Shown one piece after another: positions 20,435 to 24,592 of a DNA stretch of 24,592 nt. The translations under genes and the position numbers were made by a program. Each line of letters begins with the position of its first letter. The first letter of the stretch is position 1. This DNA is from a virus, in IMG/VR virus record IMGVR_UViG_3300031857_001313, positions 1 to 24,592 of that record, one strand, 5' to 3'. The notes beneath the pieces are model-generated. The model was not told where the DNA came from. It worked only from the letters and a program-made list of their open reading frames with translations, and ran no database searches.

Positions 20435-20952
20435 GCCACTTCCTTCTCGATTTTGGCTTCCAGAGCCAGTGCCAGTTTTTCCTCAAGCTCACGAATGCGC
20501 TGCGTCATTTCAGCAAGCGGCTTCTCAGCCTCCGTCTGCTCAATAAACCGCTGCGCTTTGGCGCGGAGGGCTTGGCCACCCATCGGGACACACTTGGCCA
20601 GTTGGCTATCAGACAGACCCGCAAGAGCCTCAACGGTGCGGATATGAACGCTGTTAAGCTCAATCACCTGACTGCGGCCCACGCCCGCCCATTCCTCTAG
20701 CGGTGTGCCGCTCTCAGGGGCTTCCATGTTAGCCTTGAACGCAGCGTATTTGGTGGGCCAACGTTCGCGGTGTTCTTCCTTCACGGCAACGTCAACGATA
20801 TTTTTGTTATCGCCCGGCACGATGAGTTCCACATACTCAACGTCAGTCCAGACCTCGCGGCCCTCTTTCTCTGACAAAAAGTTGTTACGAACCGGCTTGA
20901 TATGGAAACGCGGAATGATCCGGTCCCGTCCGTCTGGCGCTACATAATCCAT
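20431..20952 (-). CDS. Conserved phage protein of the head module
   Basis: A 173-residue protein. Residues about 85-140 contain a helix-hairpin-like segment (GTPLEEWAGVGRSQVIELN, then VHIRTVEALAGLSDSQLAK), followed by a C-terminal coiled coil (EMTQRIRELEEKLALALEA). The N-terminus is basic and beta-like. I have an impression that this arrangement occurs next to capsid genes in other podoviruses but cannot name a family. It directly follows the FkbM gene (TAG then ATG) and overlaps the 109-aa gene. Confidence 0.6.
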   Translation of the reverse strand: MDYVAPDGRDRIIPRFHIKPVRNNFLSEKEGREVWTDVEYVELIVPGDNKNIVDVAVKEEHRERWPTKYAAFKANMEAPESGTPLEEWAGVGRSQVIELNSVHIRTVEALAGLSDSQLAKCVPMGGQALRAKAQRFIEQTEAEKPLAEMTQRIRELEEKLALALEAKIEKEVA

Positions 20953-21531
20953 CTATGTCCTCCGATACACAGTGTCATTTCCAATCCGCATCACGCTAGA
21001 ATAGCCGGGCAGATCGGCTTTTGGGCCTAGTCCCTTTTCTTCGAGGACTATGATAGGCGAAAACTTCTCGATTGTCGCTAGTGCGCCTTTAATGGCGTCC
21101 GCCTCCGCACCTTCGATGTCCAGCCAGATCAAATCGCACTGATCGAGGCTCAGGCTATCTATCGTTTGAACTGGGATAGCCGTTCCCGGCAGCGTCTTGT
21201 GTGAGCCGCAGTTGTCCGTGTCGATGCGCTGAACAGCACACCAGCCAGGTTCCGCCCCAAGCGCACCAAAATACACAAGGGCTTCGTCATATGTGACGTT
21301 CTTATGCAGGCATTCGAAATTGTCTTCATCCGGCTCAAACGTGATGACCTGACCAAACACCTTTGACAGCGCGAGCGGATACACCCCGACATTGCCACCA
21401 GCCTGAACACATACCCGCTTTTCAGCCACCAACGGCAGAACAAGGGGCATAGCAGCGGCGCATTCGTGTATGACCACCGCACGACACCGCACGTCAAAAT
21501 CGGGCCACCAGAGACCGTCAATCTGTTTCAT
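20953..21531 (-). CDS. FkbM-family methyltransferase
   Basis: A 192-residue SAM-dependent methyltransferase. Motif I is CVQAGGNVGVYPLALSKVF (residues 41-59), followed by the acidic ribose contact TFEPDEDNFE (E66), and the family ending VQTIDSLSLDQCDLIWLDIE with GAEADAIKGA (D138, E140). FkbM enzymes O-methylate sugars and related hydroxyls. In this operon it directly follows a 59-aa gene and the glycosyltransferase-DUF115 gene, so methylation of a sugar added by that enzyme is the natural reading. It starts in an ATGA overlap with the 59-aa gene. Confidence 0.85.
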   Translation of the reverse strand: MKQIDGLWWPDFDVRCRAVVIHECAAAMPLVLPLVAEKRVCVQAGGNVGVYPLALSKVFGQVITFEPDEDNFECLHKNVTYDEALVYFGALGAEPGWCAVQRIDTDNCGSHKTLPGTAIPVQTIDSLSLDQCDLIWLDIEGAEADAIKGALATIEKFSPIIVLEEKGLGPKADLPGYSSVMRIGNDTVYRRT

Positions 21532-21707
21532 TTTGCCAAGCCTTTTTCGTCATACAGGTGCCGTTGAGCGTCAACCGGATGGTAGAAATCCGGCTCATCT
21601 AGCAGCAACAGCGCCCGGTCAGCGTCCGTCAGCCGCTCCGGATACCATTTCAGCGTTGCCCACGCCTTGCGCCGCTCGTTGTCGTTCCGCTCATGGTATT
21701 GTTTCAC
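21528..21707 (-). CDS. Small charged protein between glycosyltransferase and FkbM genes
   Basis: A 59-residue frame with GTG start (21707-21705) in a GTGA overlap with the glycosyltransferase gene's stop, and TGA at 21530-21528 in an ATGA overlap with the FkbM start. The protein is rich in Arg, Asp, Glu and Leu (YHERNDNERRKAWATLKWY, then ERLTDADRALLLLDEPDFY) and is likely a helical bundle without membrane segments. It fills the space between two coupled genes exactly, which strongly suggests it is translated. The function is unknown; a small partner of the modification enzymes is possible. Confidence 0.7.
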   Translation of the reverse strand: MKQYHERNDNERRKAWATLKWYPERLTDADRALLLLDEPDFYHPVDAQRHLYDEKGLAK

Positions 21708-23137
21708 GCCAGCAATCTCGCCATGTCCGGCACGAGCCCGCGCCCGTGCGCAATGACCTTTACGCCACGGTCACGCAGATACAAAAATTGCTGCTGAAAC
21801 TCCATCGCCTGCCTGATCATCCAGCGGGCGCAAGTGTATGTTTTGTCACCCAGCACAACGTCCATTGTCGCTTCACCGTCATTCAAGCTTTGCGAATAGG
21901 CATGATGCGAACCCTCGGCATACGAACTGTCGAAACCATAAAGGTGTATTTTCTTATACCCCGACAGCCACGCCAGATTGATAGCGCGAAGCCCGACAGT
22001 GCCTCCACCGGGCACTAGAACGCACGGCTTCTGGTCTGGGCCTTCGTCAAACCACGGCTTGATGATGTCCATAAGTTCCTCACCAGAACCCATCGCATTG
22101 TGCCACAAAACAACATCATGCCCCGAAAGCGCATCAAACACGCACGGATGAACCTGCGAGGCGAGGAAGTAGCGCACGGACATTGGCGCATCCTCGACCA
22201 TGTGCAGATTTTCTTCCCGCGCATCCAGCATGACGTGACCGTCTGGCGTTAGGCCGTGCTTGATCAGATACCGCATTGCATTATTGACGCTGATAATCTT
22301 GGCGCCGCGTCTGCGATGGTCCTTGATGGCCTGCACACTGTCCGCAAGCGAGGGACCGCCACCGACAATGACGCAAGCCTTGTCTTGGTCCCCAAAGCCG
22401 GAAAACCACGCTAAGTCCCGCTGCACGTTTGCCCGCACGTTAGCATAGGCAAAGTCGTGCGTTACGTTCATGCCCCTCAGTTCTGGCATGGCCGTGTAGC
22501 CACCGACGCGCCACACACCTGGCACCCACCCCTCGGTCACTTCATGCGGCTTGGGCTGTCCGTGAAAGATGACTGCCTTAGCTGTCTCAGGCGGCCATGA
22601 TACCGCATTCCGGTATGACACGAACATATCAGCGGGGAACGTGTCCCATGTGCTGATTTGCGTGATCCATTCTTGGTCCCCGCCATTCACTTGGCCCTCA
22701 GGCAGCAAGCCTTGCAAGGTGTCAGACAGCAGGTCGATAAACTCAGGCTCAAACCACGTCCAAATGTCGGAATGGTCGCCATACTGCCAGCGCATGACGC
22801 TGCTGTTATAGGTCGGCCAGTGCCAGTCCTGAATGATGCCGTGCGGCAGTTCCTCAAGCCTGCCAGTCACGCATACGTCAAGGTCCATATACAGAACCTC
22901 GTCGCCTAACTCCCACGGCATATCTTCTTCGCAGAACAGATAGACCTTTTGCCACCAGCCCGGCAGATCGGGATTGTGCGCGATAGCCGTAATGCCTTCT
23001 GGCAGTTCGTCCGGTCTGTCGGTCAAGCACCAATGGCGCTGTTCTTCGCCCAAATGCCGGGCAATGCCGTCATGCAGTTTGGTGACGTACTCAATCCCGT
23101 ACTTGGTTCCGACGCGGACGCTGACGACGTTAATCAT
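21704..23137 (-). CDS. Glycosyltransferase-DUF115/MAF-like fusion protein
   Basis: A 477-residue two-domain protein. Residues 1-245 look like a GT-A fold glycosyltransferase: VLYMDLDVCVTG has the DxD metal/sugar-nucleotide motif (D85, D87), followed by NGGDQEWIT (D154) and IFHGQPKPHE. Residues about 252-430 match the DUF115/MAF domain: ACVIVGGGPSLADSVQ, IISVNNAMRYLIKHGLTPDG, VMLDAREE and IHLYGFDSSYAEGSHH. MAF proteins are linked to adding nonulosonic acids to flagellin. One protein may thus pair two sugar steps. It lies just after the capsid genes behind tandem hairpins and before the FkbM gene, so the target may be a virion protein; this is inference. The ribosome site is GGAGG four bases before the ATG. 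Confidence 0.8.
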   Translation of the reverse strand: MINVVSVRVGTKYGIEYVTKLHDGIARHLGEEQRHWCLTDRPDELPEGITAIAHNPDLPGWWQKVYLFCEEDMPWELGDEVLYMDLDVCVTGRLEELPHGIIQDWHWPTYNSSVMRWQYGDHSDIWTWFEPEFIDLLSDTLQGLLPEGQVNGGDQEWITQISTWDTFPADMFVSYRNAVSWPPETAKAVIFHGQPKPHEVTEGWVPGVWRVGGYTAMPELRGMNVTHDFAYANVRANVQRDLAWFSGFGDQDKACVIVGGGPSLADSVQAIKDHRRRGAKIISVNNAMRYLIKHGLTPDGHVMLDAREENLHMVEDAPMSVRYFLASQVHPCVFDALSGHDVVLWHNAMGSGEELMDIIKPWFDEGPDQKPCVLVPGGGTVGLRAINLAWLSGYKKIHLYGFDSSYAEGSHHAYSQSLNDGEATMDVVLGDKTYTCARWMIRQAMEFQQQFLYLRDRGVKVIAHGRGLVPDMARLLA

Positions 23138-23150
23138 GCTACCTCCATAG

Positions 23151-23184
23151 CAAAATGGCCCCGAGGACGAACCCCGAGGCCATT
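23151..23184 (-). terminator. Terminator-like hairpin after the capsid genes
   Basis: On the leftward transcript the stem AATGGCC/GGCCATT, extended inward by CCTCGGGG-type pairs with two mismatches around a five-base loop, is followed by TTTTGC. The short T-run suggests partial termination, letting capsid messages outnumber those of the modification genes downstream. Confidence 0.55.
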
Positions 23185-23193
23185 AAGCTAACA

Positions 23194-23215
23194 CCTAACC
23201 CCAGTGGAGGCTAGG
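23194..23215 (-). other. Second hairpin just after the small head gene
   Basis: On the leftward transcript CCTAGCCT (23215-23208) pairs with GGGTTAGG (23201-23194), including two G-T pairs, around a six-base loop. It lies ten bases before the terminator-like hairpin and has no T-run. It may protect the 3' end of the capsid message. Confidence 0.4.
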
Positions 23216-23228
23216 GCAGGCGAGAGGC

Positions 23229-23516
23229 TTAGATAGCGGTGCGCTTGGCCCAGAAATATTGGCCAGCGGCGACACCGCCCGTGGTGTTGACCGTGAAGCC
23301 AGCCGAACCGGAATCCGACGACGCAGAGCCGTTGGTGCCGATCAGGATGGTTTGCGTCGAAGACAGGGCTTCCGACGCGCGAGCGTAGAGGTGCATCCGC
23401 GCGTCGTTAGCGCGAATGGTCAGGTTGACGGCAAAAGCAGGGGTCGAGGACTTGTCGTCCAGATCAATCCCCACAGTCGGAGTGGTCGAAAAGACCGTAG
23501 CAGCAGTCGATGCCAT
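23229..23516 (-). CDS. Small head protein, possible decoration protein
   Basis: A 95-residue Ser/Thr/Ala-rich, beta-type protein with no membrane segment or catalytic motif (VGIDLDDKSSTPAF, then NLTIRANDARMHLYARASEA and a C-terminal FTVNTTGGVAAGQYFWAK). It lies 24 bases after the major capsid gene and has a very strong ribosome site (AGAAAGGAG, eight bases upstream), so high expression is expected. Place, size and expression suit a head decoration or minor capsid protein. Its many Ser/Thr residues would also offer sites for O-glycosylation by the neighbouring enzyme. Confidence 0.65.
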   Translation of the reverse strand: MASTAATVFSTTPTVGIDLDDKSSTPAFAVNLTIRANDARMHLYARASEALSSTQTILIGTNGSASSDSGSAGFTVNTTGGVAAGQYFWAKRTAI

Positions 23517-23540
23517 GTTAGTGGCTCCTTTCTAAGGGGA

Positions 23541-24512
23541 TCAGGTTTGGAACAGGACGCCTTGGAGGAAGGCGTTCGACAGGGTCAGGTTGCCAGCCCA
23601 AACGATAGGCTTGACCATAGCGTCCTGGTTGATCGAACGAACTTCTTCCAGCGGAACCATGTTGCGGTCCTTGTGAGGGCGCCAGTGGATGTAGCCGGTG
23701 TTCAGCATATACATGTGATTGGCCGGGCAAGCCCCGCCGAAACCACCGTCAAACACCACATCCGTCCCCTTATACTTCAGCGACACATAACCGGCGTCGC
23801 CTTCGTTGGGGTTGCTGATGCGCTGGATGTCCTGAAGCGCCGACTCATAGAATGCGAAATAGTTGTCATCGCACAGAATGAGGTCCGGCTTGTCAGTGCC
23901 GCGCGAGCATTGACGATACAGGTTGTTCATGAAGCGAATGATGTTGGCAGCCGAGGCAGCCGAACCGCCGTCCGAAGTGGCTTGGAACTTCTGGTTTTGC
24001 CAGAACGACCACGTTGCACGGTTGATGCCGCCGACAGTGCCGGTGGTGGGGTCGTCAGCCACGAGGAGCTGAAGGCCACCAATCTGCTTGCCGCCCGAAG
24101 CCGTGCCGTTCGAGTAGAGGTCTTCGGCCACACCGTTCTGCATGGTCTTTTCCGCGTTCTTGATACGCGAGGCCAGCAGGTCAATGATGGCGTCAACGCC
24201 GGAGTTTTGCAGTTGCTCCAAACCGCTCATGGTCACGTTGACGGCGATTTGCTTCCAGTCAAACTCAGCCGAGGTGAACACGTCGCTGGGCGAGATGTTC
24301 AGGACTTCGTAGCCCGAGTAGCGCTGATAAGTGACGTTCTCAGCGTATTCGAGTTCCTGGATGATGGTGCGGCCACCGGACACCGGCTTGATGGTGCCAC
24401 GACGCTGCATACGCGACAGAATCGCGTTGTTTTGCGTCACGTTGTCGGCCAGCTTACCCGTGCGATTACGCAGGGTCGTGGTTGCGATTTCCGAAAGATT
24501 CGGGGAGGTCAT
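23541..24512 (-). CDS. Major capsid protein
   Basis: A 323-residue protein of the phage major capsid type (HK97 fold expected). An N-terminal arm (ATTTLRNRTGKLADNVTQN) is followed by QELEYAENVTYQRYSGYE, VFTSAEFDWKQIAVNVTMSG, an alpha-helical backbone segment (VDAIIDLLASRIKNAEKTM), and late conserved parts LILCDDNYFAFYESAL, YKGTDVVFDG, ANHMYMLNTGYI and the end NLTLSNAFLQGVLFQ. It builds the icosahedral head. The ribosome site TAGGAG overlaps the stop of the gene before, seven bases from ATG. The small head protein follows. The match in pattern, size and place makes the call strong. Confidence 0.88.
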   Translation of the reverse strand: MTSPNLSEIATTTLRNRTGKLADNVTQNNAILSRMQRRGTIKPVSGGRTIIQELEYAENVTYQRYSGYEVLNISPSDVFTSAEFDWKQIAVNVTMSGLEQLQNSGVDAIIDLLASRIKNAEKTMQNGVAEDLYSNGTASGGKQIGGLQLLVADDPTTGTVGGINRATWSFWQNQKFQATSDGGSAASAANIIRFMNNLYRQCSRGTDKPDLILCDDNYFAFYESALQDIQRISNPNEGDAGYVSLKYKGTDVVFDGGFGGACPANHMYMLNTGYIHWRPHKDRNMVPLEEVRSINQDAMVKPIVWAGNLTLSNAFLQGVLFQT

Positions 24513-24522
24513 TTAAGTTCTC

Positions 24523-24592
24523 CTAGGCCGCACCGGCAACTTCTTCAAAAGCTGCGCGGATGTCGTCCTCGATTGATCCATTGGACTTGGGA
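24523..24592 (-). CDS. C-terminal end of a probable scaffold/head gene (partial)
   Basis: The last 22 codons of a leftward gene end at TAG 24525-24523, ten bases before the capsid ATG. The visible end is acidic and helical (SIEDDIRAAFEEVAGAA). Scaffold proteins usually lie directly before the major capsid gene and end in a charged helix, so this is the first guess. Too little is visible for more. Confidence 0.5.
   Translation of the reverse strand, partial: PKSNGSIEDDIRAAFEEVAGAA

Noticed and set aside
1-24592. tRNA genes or integrase attachment sites
   Set aside because: I saw no cloverleaf-like sequence, no integrase and no tRNA-end repeat in the window; a dedicated search could still find a weak one.

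Overview
This window looks like part of the genome of a tailed, podovirus-like bacteriophage or prophage. The major capsid protein, P22 gp4-like adaptor, large ejection-type proteins, tail collar fibre, holin, endolysin and spanins support this. The host is probably a GC-rich alphaproteobacterium. That inference rests on the base composition, TTGACG-type -35 elements, a GTA-type 3TM holin-like protein and DnaA-domain-IV and GcrA/Myb-like small regulators. No integrase, terminase or portal gene is visible; the terminase and portal probably lie beyond the right edge. Family calls come from reading motifs, not from database searches.

Layout: (1) 1-406: a small acidic leftward protein cut by the left edge, a divergent control region, and a short XRE/Cro-like regulator whose promoter places the transcript start on its ATG. 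(2) 407-5814: a rightward early operon, mostly coupled by ATGA-type overlaps. It encodes two small unknowns, a RusA-like resolvase, an HNH nuclease, an orphan DnaA domain IV protein, two Myb-like mini-proteins, a PAPS-reductase-like protein, a lambda O-like initiator with internal iterons, a long-overlapping P-like gene, and four small proteins behind a second leaderless promoter. (3) 5815-5924: a convergence zone. (4) 5925-8490: the leftward end of the late operon, with a metallophosphoesterase, an embedded Rz/Rz1 spanin pair, an M15 endolysin, a holin and a membrane coiled-coil protein. (5) 8502-19553: tail fibres, ejection-type proteins, a GNAT enzyme, a tail/stabilisation protein and a head-tail adaptor. 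(6) 19553-24592: an HNH homing-type gene, two conserved unknowns, a putative virion-modification cassette (FkbM methyltransferase, a 59-aa unknown and a glycosyltransferase-DUF115/MAF fusion), tandem hairpins, a small head protein, the major capsid protein and the tail end of a probable scaffold gene.

Early genes read rightward and late genes leftward, meeting near 5.85 kb. The strongest candidates for something new are the iteron cluster inside the O-like gene, where the DNA repeat is kept while the reading frame changes; the glycosyltransferase-MAF plus FkbM cassette beside the capsid genes; and a shared leaderless promoter layout at the repressor and at a second early transcription unit.
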